Shown here piece by piece: positions 23,081-35,039 of a stretch of DNA of 64,000 nucleotides. Made by a program: the position numbers and the translations under genes. Positions within the stretch are counted from its first letter, which is position 1. Each line of letters begins with the position of its first letter. The stretch is taken from NCBI GenBank assembly GCA_029783825.1, contig JAREIK010017918.1, positions 2,459,830-2,523,829 of the forward strand, written 5' to 3'. The stretch is from Sapria himalayana. Lineage: Eukaryota; Streptophyta; Magnoliopsida; Malpighiales; Rafflesiaceae. The notes under the pieces are model-generated. The model searched no databases and was not told where the DNA came from. It saw only the letters and a program-made list of their open reading frames with translations.

Positions 23081-24520
23081 TAGGAATTAGGGCTTGGTAA
23101 TTCAAAATTTTATTATGATGAATTTCATAAACACAACAAATGATTAGGCAATGCACACCAATTGACCCATGGATTTAATTAACTAATTATGTAAAATAAA
23201 ATTATCCTAATTTTCTAGAAAATTCACATTTTGTACTTTCAGGTATAATTGTTCACTCGCGCCCTCTACAAAAAATTCTCATGAAAGGATATATTCACCA
23301 ACACTCGTAAAGCCAAAAAGTTGTATGCTAGCACCCTAGATTTATCTCACAGAGCCATCAATCTTGAAAGATAAATTAATGTTTCTATGTTTTTATACAC
23401 ACTTGTGAAATTATCTTGTTATGTTTCCTAGCATACATGTGATGTTCATCTATGCTATCTCTCTTATATTTCTTATATATATTTTGATATCAAATATAAT
23501 TAATATCTCATGTTATGTCCATGTCTTAAGTATTACATATTTTCTTAAAACATAATTTATACGTGTTTCCTAAATTCATTTGTGACTTTTCAGAAAATAG
23601 AAACCTCATTTGATAAAATTACTTTAAAAATATATATATCACATCTTTAAAAATAAATATTATTTTAATAAATCACATTTTATATAAACAAAACCATATT
23701 GTGGTTTTAAAAAACAAATCATATTTAACTTTAATATTAAAATTTAATTTAATACTATATATAAATTGAATCTAACTCAATACTTGGGTTTCCTATCCAT
23801 TCTAAATGCGTGACCACCTAAGTTTATATAATATTAGTAGTTAGCCAACAACTTCTTTTGTGACTCACAAAATAATAAGTTGTTTCTTGATTTTGCTAAT
23901 CAAGAAATATAATTTAATTTATAACCTAATTCATAGTCAATATGATCTTTATTTTCTCACATAACATATTGATTAAATATAAGATATGAATTAATTCAAC
24001 TTGATATTGTTTAATCTTATTTTTCAATCTAAAGTAGATTGATAAAATTAATTGACCTTAATAACCATTATAAATTTATTTGAGTATGAGCATATATTTT
24101 TTAGTCTCACTTATCGAGTGTCTTGGGGATATGTTTCTTCAATAGTAGGATAAATTGATTCTCATTCAAACATGTCTCTCTACATGATTCATTTTATATC
24201 CAATTATAAACTATATTTATTACCGAGTTATTAATGATGTTGGTTGTATCAAAGTATATAATTTATCATGTAAAGATTGATCGATTATAAATTCAAGTAT
24301 GATGACCCAAAATATTACTATATGAAAATTTTTTATGATATTTAATTCATATAGTATTCTCATAGTGAGTTATTTCTAATACATTATTCTCAAACAAGCA
24401 CTGAGAGTTGACTTAACATTACATATCCACGATTAGCAAAATATAATCTCCAATTAAAATTTATATTAATAGTCTTAATTCATTATTGTTTCACTAATAA
24501 TTAGTGACTTGTGTTAGGAA
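23081..24520 (-). repeat. 5' LTR of element C
   Basis: It shares diverged blocks with 12041-12724 and with the LTR of A (24060-24150 resembles 7365-7450). Both edges are approximate. It is AT-rich and non-coding. Confidence 0.55.
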
Positions 24521-25528
24521 AATTTTGATGGGTGGCCAAACTTGAGTTATTTATAAAGTTTTTAAATTTAAAGTTTTTAAATTTATTTAAAAATTTAAAC
24601 TTGAGTTATTTTTCGAAACATAAAATTTGACTTCAAAATATATTTATAATATTTTATACCTCTTATTCATATTTTTACAAGTTGTGCGAAACACCTAATA
24701 AAATTACACAATCCATGAATGTTATTTTGCACATCAAACTCATTTTTGAGCTAATCCATTTTTCTATCTTGAAACAAATGAAAACTAATAATTCAAATTC
24801 ACTTTATTTTTATTAGTTTCAAAAATATAATTATCTTCATTTAATACATCTTAATACTATCACAATTCATGCATACTAATTTGTATTCTAAATCTTATTA
24901 ATTTTGCACATCAAATTCATTTTGAGCTAGTCCATTTTTCTATCTTTAAACAAATGAAAACTAATAATTTAAATTCACATCATTTTTATTAGTTTCAAAA
25001 ATATAATTATTATCATTTAATACATCTTAATACTACCACAATTTATGCATGCTAATTTGTATTATAAATCTAATTAATTTTATATTTCTTCCCATGCAAC
25101 AAAAATTTTTTCTCAAACTTTTACATTGAAATGCTTAGATTATTTCTTTGTTATATATTTTTATTTCTGCCATATAAATATTTTTTATTGAATGATTTCT
25201 CCATAAGACTTTCACTAATGAGTTTTTTTTTGTTTTAGTTTTTATGACTTAAAATTCCATTTTTTTTACTTCTCTTAATTTTTTGTCATCTATCAATGTT
25301 TCTCATAATATAAGATATTATAAACATATATTCATTAGGCATCACATATTTTTGGAAAATTAGGAGAAAGTACACGAAAATTGGATTTATAATCAATCCA
25401 TGCAATTATTTTAATTAATCCACCATATGTAGGACTCAAATTTATTTTTTATGCAAATTTCAAAACACAATAGAGCAACTTTAAAGAAAATTTTATTCCA
25501 TATATAAAATTGTGTAAATTATGTTTTT
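24521..25528. other. Unassigned AT-rich DNA
   Basis: No gene and no recognisable transposon part. It includes the 177-bp tandem duplication at 24724-25080 and short direct repeats near 24545-24610. Confidence 0.6.
24724..25080. repeat. Two-copy tandem duplication, unit about 177 bp
   Basis: Unit 1 (24724-24900) and unit 2 (24901-about 25080) both start ATTTTGCACATCAAA and run through the same blocks to TTTGTATTnTAAATCT, with scattered substitutions. Confidence 0.9.
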
Positions 25529-25883
25529 GTGCACCATATAAAAAATATTTACTAAAAAGATCAAAATTTTTAATATTTAACAAAAAATATATCAAAATAT
25601 AAAATATTTACCCTTTAGTACACTAAAAACTATCAACCCGATGTTATCCTCGTGCCTATCAATGTTAGCTGAAAAAAATAATAATAATAAAAATTAAATT
25701 TAAGTAAAACAATGGTTTTCGAAATCAAACCCACTATTTTGGAATTTGAATAGTTTTTAAATTCCAAAATAAATGTTTGAATATGAAATCAATTTTGGAA
25801 TTTGAAAACTATTTTTCAAATTTTAAAACAACTATGTACATAGTGTGTGTGTGTGTGTGTGTAGCTTTATATGCATATAGGTT

Positions 25884-25918
<35 letters not shown>

Positions 25919-26245
25919 TTGTATGTGTATGTATGTATGTACACACACACACCCACCCACCCACACCCACATACATAGACATTTATTTATAAGTGTGTAT
26001 AAATAGTAATTTTGAAATTCAAAAATTGGGTTTTGAATTCCAAAATAGTGGGTTTCCATTTCAAAAATCACTATTTTACTTAGATTGAATTTTTTTATTA
26101 TTTTTGTCGGCCGATGTGGATAGCCATGAGGTAAAATTGGGTTGATGGTTTTTAGTGTACCAAATATTTTACATTTTAGTGCCTTTTGTATTATATTTTT
26201 AAAATACATGTTTTTTTTTTTGTAAATATTTTTGTTATGGTGCAC
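25529..26245. mobile_element. Foldback (long inverted repeat) element
   Basis: The left arm (25529-about 25755) and the right arm (about 26013-26245) are inverted copies of each other. Both ends carry GTGCACCATA. Inner landmarks are paired: the tract around TACACTAAAAACTATCAACCC (left) pairs with GGTTGATGGTTTTTAGTGTA (right), and CCCACTATTTTGGAATT pairs with AATTCCAAAATAGTGGG. The centre holds TG and CA microsatellites (25841-25996). There is no coding frame, so it would be a non-autonomous transposon. No target duplication is evident and the superfamily is unknown. Its right end touches the truncated LTR of D. Confidence 0.8.
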
Positions 26246-26257
26246 CATGGACTAGAC

Positions 26258-26489
26258 AAAACATTGTGCTTTAATCACTTAGCATAAACGAAATAGAAAT
26301 AGAAGAAGAAGATACAAAAGCTTAATTATGAAAAACAAAAAAAAAAGGAAGCAAGATACAAGGCTGAATTTATATTTATAGTCATGTTGTGCAACAAAAG
26401 TCAAGATGATTGATAAAAATTCAACTAGACCATTGATAAATTAGTAGTTGACTGTTGATATCATATAAGAATATGTGGTAAATTCAACA
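26258..26489 (-). repeat. 3' LTR of element D (truncated)
   Basis: It matches 30450-30678 from the CTTTAATC/CTCTAATC block to the inner edge TTCAACA. The outer part present at 30364-30449 is missing here. Confidence 0.8.
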
Positions 26490-27900
26490 AACTCTTCATT
26501 GCATCAATATCTGAATACAAAGCCTTCACCACATATATGCCTTGAAGAGCAATTAATGTTGAAGAACCCCAACCAAATCCAAAAAATGGTCAAACTCAGT
26601 AATAGAAAGTGGTTTTATCAACATATATGCAGGAATAGCATTAGTATGATTCTTCTTTATAGCAATGTCCCCAAATAAAAAAAAAACAATATCTCAAAAA
26701 AAATGGTGTTTAACATCAATGTGCTTGGTCTTACTATGGTAGTCACTATTATTGGTAAGATGAATTGCACTCTCGTTATTAAGAACACAATAAGAATGTC
26801 CTAAGACAAACTTAACTTATTTAATAACCCATAAAGCTATATGGCTTCCTTTATTCTTTTCGTGGTCGTGATGTACTTAGCTACAATGGTTGACAAGGCT
26901 ACAACTGATTGAAGAGTAGCACACCAACTAATAGAAGACCTATAGGGGGAGAAAATATAACTTGAGATAGATTTTCTCTAGTCAAGATCACCATCATAAT
27001 CAACATCAATATAACTAGCAATATAAGTTGAATTATACATTTTCCTATCAAAGATTAAAGCCAATATCGATAGTACTTTTCAAATAGTAAAATATCCATT
27101 TTACTACATTCCTATACTCTTTTCTAGGATTGTGCATGTACTTGCTGACTAAGCTTATGAGGTATGCCAAATCAAACTAGTGCAAACCATGTTATACATA
27201 AGATTTTCAACAGCACATGCATAAGAAATATTTTTCATGTGTTCCTTGCCCTAAGATTTTAGGCATTGATTAGATGACAATTTAAAATGAATAGTGATAG
27301 AAGTACTCACAAGCTTAGCATCTTCAAATTTAATTTGTCAAGCACCTTCTGAGTATAATTCTTCTATCTAAATATTAGCTTTCTAGCTTGATGATCAGTG
27401 CAAATCTCCAACTTGAGAATGTTCTTGGTAGCTCCCAAGTTTTTCATCTTGAACTTATTGCTTACTTGGGCCTTTAACTCATTGATAAGAGTAATATCAT
27501 GAGCTGCAATCAACATGTCATCAAAATAAAATAGTAAATATATAAGGCACCAATCGGGAAACTTCTTTTTGGTAGACACATTTTTCATATAGGTTCCTAG
27601 AATAGCAATGACTCAACATGAACAAGTCAAATTTTTTATGCTACTATCTAGGAGCTCATTTGAGGCCAATAAGAAATTTCATAAGATGACAAATGTGGTT
27701 CTTCTTTTCAGGAACCATAAAAGCTTTAGGTAATTAAATATAAATCTCTTCTTCCAAATCACCATGAAGAAAAGTAGTTTTCACATAAAGCTACTCAATC
27801 TCTAAATCATACAGAGCAACAACTGAAAGTAATATACAAATCGAGGTGTGATGAACAAATTGAGGTGTGAAAGTAATATAAATCTTTGACAACATACCAT
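26490..27900 (-). pseudogene. Copia RNase H and reverse transcriptase remnant (D)
   Basis: The minus-strand frame at 27364-27588 reads YLLFYFDDMLIAAHD, where YFDD stands for the usual YVDD, then FKMKNLGATKNILKLEI, the block after the catalytic site. Lower coordinates (26490-27330) hold the RNase H domain in pieces. Higher coordinates (27600-27900) hold the YGLKQ and KTAFLHG regions. Stops break all frames. The role in a live element is cDNA synthesis and template removal. Confidence 0.75.
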
Positions 27901-29250
27901 GTCTTGTATTTAGTAGCTTCAACTTCAACACCTAAAATGCTATCTTTCTTCTTGTAAATCAACTTACAAGTATTAACTCACTCACTAGTTGGTAGTTTCA
28001 CCAAATATCAATTTTCATTCTTATAGAGACTTTCAACCTCTTCTTGCTTTGCATTGAGCCATTTGGAGGAATCAGAATAAGCAATTGCTTTTGTATAACT
28101 CAAAGTTCAATGATTTCTTCAATCTCTTGCCCAACAATAAAAGCATAGCTTATAAAATGAAATTCATCATCATATAGAGAAGGCTTTGAACATTTTACCT
28201 AAAATGATCACAAGCAATGGAATGGTTTTGGAAATGTGGATTAGTTGACTTAGTAGAGGACATTGGAACATCATCATCACTTTTATCCGGAGCAAGCTTT
28301 CTAGACTATAATTAAACATTTTCATTAAAAGTGATATCTTGACTATTAATAATCTTTCTAATTTCTTGACAAAATAATCGATATCCTTTAACTCCATCAG
28401 GTTTGCCAACAAAAATGTATCTCATAGCTCTAGGGTTTAACTTTCCATTATTTACATGAGCATAATTAGGACAACCATTATATTCTTAAATTTAAATAGT
28501 CAAGTTGTTTACATGTCCAAATTTTTTTTAGAACTATGCCATCAAGAGAAGAATGTAGAGAGCAATTGACAAGAAAGCCTGTTGAGTGGGCTGATTCTAC
28601 CCATAAAATTTTTAAAATATTTATGTTCATTTATTCAGCAACTCCATTTTGTTGATGAGTTCCAAGAATGGTGTGATGTCTAGTGATGCCTTCTTGTACA
28701 CAAAATTGATTAAATTTATTACTACAAAACTCAAGACCATTATTAGTATGAAGCTTCTTTACCTTCTTATTGCTTTAATTTTCAACTAGAATTTTACATT
28801 GCTTGAATCTGATAAAAATTGTATTCTTAAAGAACGTTCCCCAAGAAAGAGAACAATAGGAAGGACCACATAAATTAGAATGAATATAATCCAAAATACC
28901 TTTTGAGAGTACCTTTGGAGAAGTGGACCCTTTTCTATTTTCCTAAGATAATGCTAATAAAAATTGATCATGTAGATGGTATGACTTCCCAATAATTCAC
29001 TCTTTGATATCAAATTCATGCTCTTTTCACTCATATGGTCCAGAAGCATATGCCATAACTAAGTATCATCATGAGGAGAAGCTAAAAATGAGGTAATAGA
29101 AGTTGATCCTGCAATAGTAGTTCCTTGCAACACATATAAACAACCAACATAGTTAGCTTTTAATAAAACCAGAGAGCCATAGAAAACCTTCAACACTCCA
29201 CCTTCATCTGAATACTTGCATCCAAGAGATTCAAGGGTGCCTAATGAAAT
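27901..29250 (-). pseudogene. Copia integrase remnant (D)
   Basis: At 28300-28420 the minus strand encodes the block usually written GYPDGVKGYRLW, seen here as pieces of DGVKGYRLFCKKLER (28170-28412 and just above). Around 28500-28700 are pieces of the region after the catalytic glutamate (the NG(V/R)AER and ARSML blocks). At 28720-28960 are pieces of the DNGLEF and DYIHSDLWGP core. At about 29000-29100 is the HHCC zinc region. Frames are broken throughout. Confidence 0.65.
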
Positions 29251-29308
29251 TAAGGTTCATCTCATCACTAGAATGTGTCTGACACCAATCAGTGATCTGA
29301 TAATAGCA

Positions 29309-30340
29309 TCATGAAATCTGATATGGATGGTACATTTCCCAATAATTATTTAAGGAGTTAGTTTCCAAACAAACTAGATCCACCATCAAGAGGCTCATTA
29401 GAAGAGAACAAATATTTTTGTGGTTTAATACGATAGGTACAACTAGAATCAAGGATCCACTAATATTTAATTTATCAGTGTTAGAAGCAAACAAAACATC
29501 ACCATTAGAACAAACATCAATAGCAACAACTTTGGCATGAATATCATAATCAACAATTTGTTTTTCTATAGCCTTATCATTTTTATTATTTAATTTATAG
29601 CATTCAGAAATAACATGCCTTGATTTCTTGTAGTAATTATAGTTTTTTATGTTTCTAGACTTATATCTCATCTTTGAAGAATTAATGCTACTAACCTTTT
29701 TAGTGCTACGACCCCTAATAAATAAACATTCACCATTTTTCTCAAAATAATTACCAACATCATACTTTTATTCAGAAAGAAGGTTTTTCTTAACATCTTC
29801 TAGACTCAAAGTGTCGACATTATTGCCATATAACATGATTTCTTAAAACTACTTGTATGAAGGGGGTAACGAGACAATCAAAAAAATAGCTTTATCTTCC
29901 TCATTAATACTAACATCCAAATTTCAAAATCAATGATAATAGAAAAGAACTCACTAAGATAAGTTTGAATAGGCGTACCTTCAACTATGAATAGTATAAA
30001 ATTGCTCTTTTAGATGTAATTTATTGGCAAGACTCTTTGTCATTTAAAGTGATTCAAGCTTCAACCATAATTCAACCATGGTGATTTCATGAATCACCTC
30101 ATGTAGGATTTCATGGGATAGGCATAGCTGGGTGGATGATAGTGGTTTCTTGTCAGACTCATCCCATTGATTATTTTTCATGCCAGATGGCTTCTTGGAT
30201 TTTCTATCCAAAGCTTTCTTAAAACTATTTTGAGTCAAATTGGCTCGCATCCAAATTCATCAAATAGTGAAACTGATCTTGCCATCAAAATTCTCAATGT
30301 TGAACTTGGTGACGGTGGACATGATGTGATTCAAAGAATA
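29309..30340 (-). pseudogene. Copia gag and protease remnant (D)
   Basis: The minus-strand frame at 29309-29671 contains NYYKKSRHVISECYKLNNK, a zinc knuckle (CX2CX4HX4C) in which the first two cysteines are changed and the final HVISEC remains. The protease region (DSSCTYR-like, in the neighbouring frame) follows at about 29440-29400. The frame at 30044-30250 (LTQNSFKKALDRKSKKP) and its surroundings are gag N-terminal parts. The start would be near 30340, next to the primer-binding site. It is not functional. Confidence 0.65.
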
Positions 30341-30348
30341 AAATTGAT

Positions 30349-30361
30349 CCCTCTAATACCA
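30349..30361 (-). other. Primer-binding site of element D
   Basis: The minus strand reads TGGTATTAGAGGG, a tRNA-Met type site, two bases from the LTR edge at 30364. Confidence 0.8.
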
Positions 30362-30363
30362 TT

Positions 30364-30678
30364 TGTTAGGATGGGAGTGAGCATACTTGTGGAAATAATT
30401 TAGTTTGGAATCACAAGAAAGAGTGATTAAAGGCAACAAAAGAACACATAAAATAAAATGGCTCTAATCCCTTAAGCATAAAATAAATAGAACTAGAAGA
30501 TACAAAAGATTAATTATGAAAAATTAAAAAAGGAAGTAAGGAAGATACAAGGCTGAGTCGATATTTATAGTCATGGTGTGCAACAAAAGTCAAAATGATT
30601 GACAAAAATACCACTAAACCATTGACAAATTAGCAATTGACTGTCGACATCATATAAACATATAAGGTAACTTCAACA
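30364..30678 (-). repeat. 5' LTR of element D (315 bp)
   Basis: Bounded by TGTTAGG at 30364 and TTCAACA at 30678. Its inner two thirds match 26258-26489. Confidence 0.85.
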
Positions 30679-30693
30679 TATTTAATTTTCTAA

Positions 30694-30994
30694 GAATGAA
30701 TTGTTGTTGTCCTTAACAAATTGGAAAAAATAAATCTTACATTTGGATGCAACACATATCATGACATCATGTAATTTAACAATCTTTTGAATATATAATT
30801 CGGGCAACTATTTTATCGATATGACATAAGCATGCCATGATATGAAATAAGAATATTTAATTTACTATGATATGACATAAGCATATATTAATTTGCTATG
30901 AATGATTTCTTGTTGTCCTTAACAAATTGGAAAAAAAATCTTAACTTTGGATGCAACGCATGTCATGACATCATGTAATCTAACAATCTGTCTT
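30694..30994. repeat. Diverged direct repeat, unit about 100 bp
   Basis: Both copies contain TTGTTGTCCTTAACAAATTG, GGATGCAACnCATnTCATGA and CATCATGTAAT. Their starts are about 208 bp apart, and the sequence between them repeats GATATGACATAAGCAT. Confidence 0.85.
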
Positions 30995-32732
30995 ATGTAA
31001 ATGAATTGACTTTGTGAAGTTCTATATCATCAACCATATAAAAATATCCCCATTTTGAGTTTCAAATACTATATAATAAATTTTATGAATATTGACTCCC
31101 ATTTTTGTTCTAGAATTCATAAAATATTTATAATTCTAAGGATCTTTGATGTTTTATATGAATATGTTGATAACTAAGAAGGCCTTAAAATGAACAATTT
31201 TTTGTTTAAATATTTCATTTTTTATTTCTGGATCAGCTGCACAAATATTAATTCTAACAACTACCTATTATCAATCAATTGATCATTTTTATTTTCTCCA
31301 ATAGTATAGAGTTCAACACCAACATTGAAAATTTTATCACTTCCTTTTGGCCTTGGCTAACAATTTTAAATTGTAATATTTGCAATTCATTCACTAGTTT
31401 TTTTTAAAAATAGCATATAGGCTTATCATTGAACCACAATATTGTTTGATGCTTAATTTATCATGTGCAAAAAAATATCATAGACTATTATGATTCACAG
31501 ATCTCAAATTTCTCTGTATAATGATAATGTCTTCATATGTTTAAGGACAGTAATGCTATTTCTAAATCTAGATCATGCATTGGTTGAAGTGTTGATTATG
31601 CGGGCTACTCAACACAATATGAAGTTGTGGGGCAAATTGAGCCCAAAGGGGTGATTGCCATGCCTTGTGCTTGAAAGGCATGCCAACCCAATGTGATAAC
31701 TAGATGTGTTAGAATGTGAACTGCCCAGGACTATCTTGTCCTAGGCTAGGCAATTGATCATAGTTCAAGTCACGACCCATCATATGACTTGTGACCATGC
31801 TCTGTTAACTCAACTACTTTATTAAAATTGTTGAGTTACCATATAAAGGGCCAATTGGCCATGAGCCATGTTTCATGACCCATTCATTAAAATATAGTTG
31901 AATCATATGGGCTACAATGACATTTTAATAAATTGGCTGCTATACTCATTTTTATTTTTATGATAACTATAGTTATTTTCTTCATGTCCTATAGCTTTCA
32001 TGCCATGGTACCATGAGCCATGGATCATAGTCACGGGGCATGGGCCACATGCCTAGATTAGACATGGGTCATAGCATGTTGACCTTGTTCAACATGATCT
32101 AGTATGTTTGGCATTTTCTAGTAGGCCAATGTTCTATTTGGACCACCATGATTTTGAGGCATGCATGGTTGACATGACCCAACTTTGAGATAGGTAATGC
32201 TTGCAACACAGTGGCTTGATATAACCCAAAAAAGGGCATGATGGATTGGCACCACTAGTTGGAAACACAGGTGCATAAAACATTTCTTCTCATGCTTTAT
32301 TATATAGTAATAACTTGCTCATTTTATAGTAATTTTTTGATGCATCATCATACATGATAAAATACTTTGGATCATGATGATATTGTTTCTATTAAAGTTA
32401 TTATCATATTATTTTCTAGTGTTTGGATGTTGTGTTCAAAACTTTTACACCATTCCCATCTTTTTGGTTCACCTATTTAGTGGTTTCCTAATTTTAGAGA
32501 GTCCTTGCACAAATCTTCTATATTAAAACTACAAGTCATAAGACATGAAAATAACTAATATAATGAAGAGCTTTAGTTTGTTGTTGTTTTTTTATTTGTT
32601 TTTTTCAATGTTTGAGAGCGCCTAACACATGAGTTGCCTCAAACTATAAATGATTTGTAATATATTCTATAAATTATTTTTTGCTCCTCCTCCCTCTCAC
32701 CTCTTTTTGAGAACCAAACCTAAATTTTAACA

Positions 32733-32746
32733 TGGTATCAAGAAGG
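32733..32746 (+). other. Orphan primer-binding site
   Basis: TGGTATCAAGAAGG follows directly on TTTTAACA, the form of a Copia LTR end. A matching second LTR or interior is not visible, so this may be the stub of a lost element. Confidence 0.4.
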
Positions 32747-32789
32747 TTTTTCGATGGAGTGTATGAAATATTAGATCTATATATACTAA

Positions 32790-33446
32790 AAGTCATTTTA
32801 TTTATATGGATGTTTATTTATTTGCATTGTATATAAAATTCTATTATTTCATATAAATAAGAATCTACATGAGCTTTGTTTGTATTTAAAATTAATGCAC
32901 ATATGTCTTTCATTATACAAGTAGATGATTTGGTGAGTAAAGTTTGATTAATACATAGAATATCAAACCATTGGTTTTGTTGAATATTAGCTATTTAATC
33001 TCAATCTAAATGTATTAATATTCCAACTTCTTGTACTAGTACATATGTCTGTATTAAATGTGACCAGCTTGGGGTGATTAATTTATACCAACAATTAAAA
33101 TAATTATTGTCTCATTGTTATCATGAATACAATTACTCTTAATCTCGAGATAATTAATAGACACATCCATTTATTATTGCTTATTTGATTCATAAAGATT
33201 ATAATTTACATATGGATCAATAACCTCAAAGAATTGGATAACTAAGTGAATTATATAGTTAATATTAATTATTAACAGAATCCATATCCTATAAATTAGA
33301 TTGTTGATACCCCCTTAATGATACTTATAAGTTTTGATTATGTCAAATCATACATGTATATATTAATCAAATATATCAAATAAGTTCAGTAAAAGGTCTC
33401 AAGGAAATTAGTATATATTAATTTAAAAGAATTTATCAATCATTTA
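32790..33446 (+). repeat. F-type LTR K, left part
   Basis: Colinear with the LTR of F: the block 33290-33420 (TTGATACCCCCTTAATGAT onward, then AAAGGTCTCAAGG) matches 60970-61085. It is cut by element E at 33447 and resumes at 38255. The outer edge is not defined. Confidence 0.65.
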
Positions 33447-33575
33447 TGGTAAATACAAATTTACATATTTACCCTTACTTTACCTTTTTATATTTTTACC
33501 CTTTTATAGCTTATTTAAGCTCTTGCTTGTGCATGTTTTTCTCATTCAATATACAAGACTCTAAGTCTTTCTTCA
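33447..33575 (+). repeat. 5' LTR of element E (129 bp)
   Basis: Bounded by TG and CA. The primer-binding site TGGTATTGGAGG (33576-33587) follows with no gap. ATTTA precedes it. Confidence 0.9.
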
Positions 33576-33879
33576 TGGTATTGGAGGTAGGTTCTCTAAA
33601 TTTTTTTTTCTCCCGCTGCTCTTATGGTTTAGGCATTACACCATGTGGCAATTTTTTTTTGGTAAACACCATTATTCGTTCTACGTTTCCTACTTTCGCA
33701 AGACTAAATTTCGAGGTCACTCAAAGGTAGATCTCATAGAGATGAACACCCCAGTGTGCAACTCATCGTCGGAAACTGTCGCACACACCGCCAATCGTCG
33801 GATTTGTCCTTGCCATTTTCTACAGATTATTTCTTGCTCCTTATTTTTATTCTTGCAAGCATATAACTGAAGTTTGAGG

Positions 33880-35000
33880 CCATATAGAGGTAGAACTCAT
33901 AGAGATGAACATGCTAGAGTGTGGAAAATCACCGGAACCCAATACATGTGCCTTCCATTGGGTTGACATCATCAGACACGATAACACTGTTGGTTGCCAC
34001 GTCAACTATTGACCATTGACCAAAAATTTTGACCATATATGCATGGGGATGAGGTTTCTCATCAGATTCATGTTATTTTTGATAGAGATAATTTGCTCAA
34101 TTAATTCAAGCCATGCAAAGTTATCTCAAAGGCCACAAGCTATGACTTGTTTCTAATGACCTTCCTATTTCATTAAAAAGGGACAAAGAAACTGACTCTG
34201 CTTATGCCATTCAGATTGTGGACTGAAAAAGTGCTAATCATCATATCATAACTTGGTTTTGAGATACATAATTTCCATCAATTATCAATGAGTCTGGTAA
34301 TCTTGATATTGCCAAAGAAGTTTGGGATTTACTTGTTACTCGGTATACTAGACCAAGTGTTGCTAGCAACTTTACACTTACACACACCCTTTATCAGATT
34401 CATCAGGAGCATGGTGAGCAGATTACTATTTATCACAGTCGGCTGAAACACATTTGGGATCAATTAACATCATCTTAACCAATTATTTCTAATTTCATTG
34501 ACATCAAACTAGTTCATGCTCACCATGAATAAGGGCGCTTGTTTTAGTTTCTTACGGGACTTCATGATGAGTCTAATCAGCCAGAAGTCATTTCTTACAT
34601 CATGATCTTCTACCCATAGTTTCAAAAGCTATTCATAAGCTAGTTGACACTGAGACACATCTTCAGACGAATCCCATTGCTACTCAACCCATGGTGCTTG
34701 CTACTCCAGCAGATGTTTTACAGAATACTCCCATCTTTCCCTCTACAGGCTTATCTACCTACTTATCCAAAGGCAAAGGGAATAATGTTCGACGCCATCA
34801 CAATAAAAGGCTGCTTCTTATTTGTAGTTTTTGTAAAAACAACGGTCATTCTATTGAAACCTGTTACACTCATCAACGTATTCTTCAGAACAATGCCGCA
34901 TTTACTAAGTTTGAATTATTAGCTATGGAGTTCCATTCCAAGTCTGATTCTTTCTCATCTCTCTCTATGATGGAATATCATGATATGGTCACTCAGATTT
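33880..35000 (+). pseudogene. Copia gag remnant (E)
   Basis: Gag pieces in shifting frames. Around 34320-34560 they include WDLLVTRYTRPS-like and LTLTHTLYQIHQEHGEQITI-like text typical of the UBN2 gag domain. The frame at 34691-35002 contains a perfect zinc knuckle, CSFCKNNGHSIETC, at about 34823-34864. Stops and frame changes between the pieces show it is broken. The product would package the element RNA. The overlapping frame at 34644-34922 is a shadow of the knuckle frame. Confidence 0.75.
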
Positions 35001-35039
35001 AATTTCCATCTTCTAGTGCATCCAACACTACTCTTTCAA

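Larger units (their letters stand above)
12041..24520 (-). mobile_element. Decayed Ty1/Copia element C, split by the young Copia
   Basis: A minus-strand Copia of the same family group as A. Its 3' LTR (about 12041-12724), polypurine tract and RNase H start lie left of the young Copia. RNase H, reverse transcriptase, integrase, gag and leader (18381-23080) and a 5' LTR (about 23081-24520) lie to the right. The two LTRs share long diverged blocks, for example 12181-12480 with 23600-23880. Domain order and many non-coding stretches parallel A. Outer borders are approximate and no target duplication could be identified. Confidence 0.7.
26246..30678 (-). mobile_element. Decayed Ty1/Copia element D
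   Basis: A minus-strand Copia with short LTRs: 315 bp at 30364-30678 and a truncated copy at about 26258-26489. A primer-binding site adjoins the 5' LTR. From high to low coordinates the interior has gag, protease, integrase, reverse transcriptase and RNase H, all interrupted by stops. The low-coordinate LTR lacks about its outer 90 bp where the foldback element begins, so no target duplication can be checked. Confidence 0.8.
30679..32790. other. Unassigned DNA with a local duplication
   Basis: No gene is seen. Two copies of a roughly 100-bp block lie at about 30694-30788 and 30902-30994. At 31590-32280 the base composition shifts to many GGGC, CATGG and GCATG words without a coding frame; this may be an old decayed transposon end. 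An orphan LTR-end and primer-site junction lies at 32725-32746. Confidence 0.55.
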
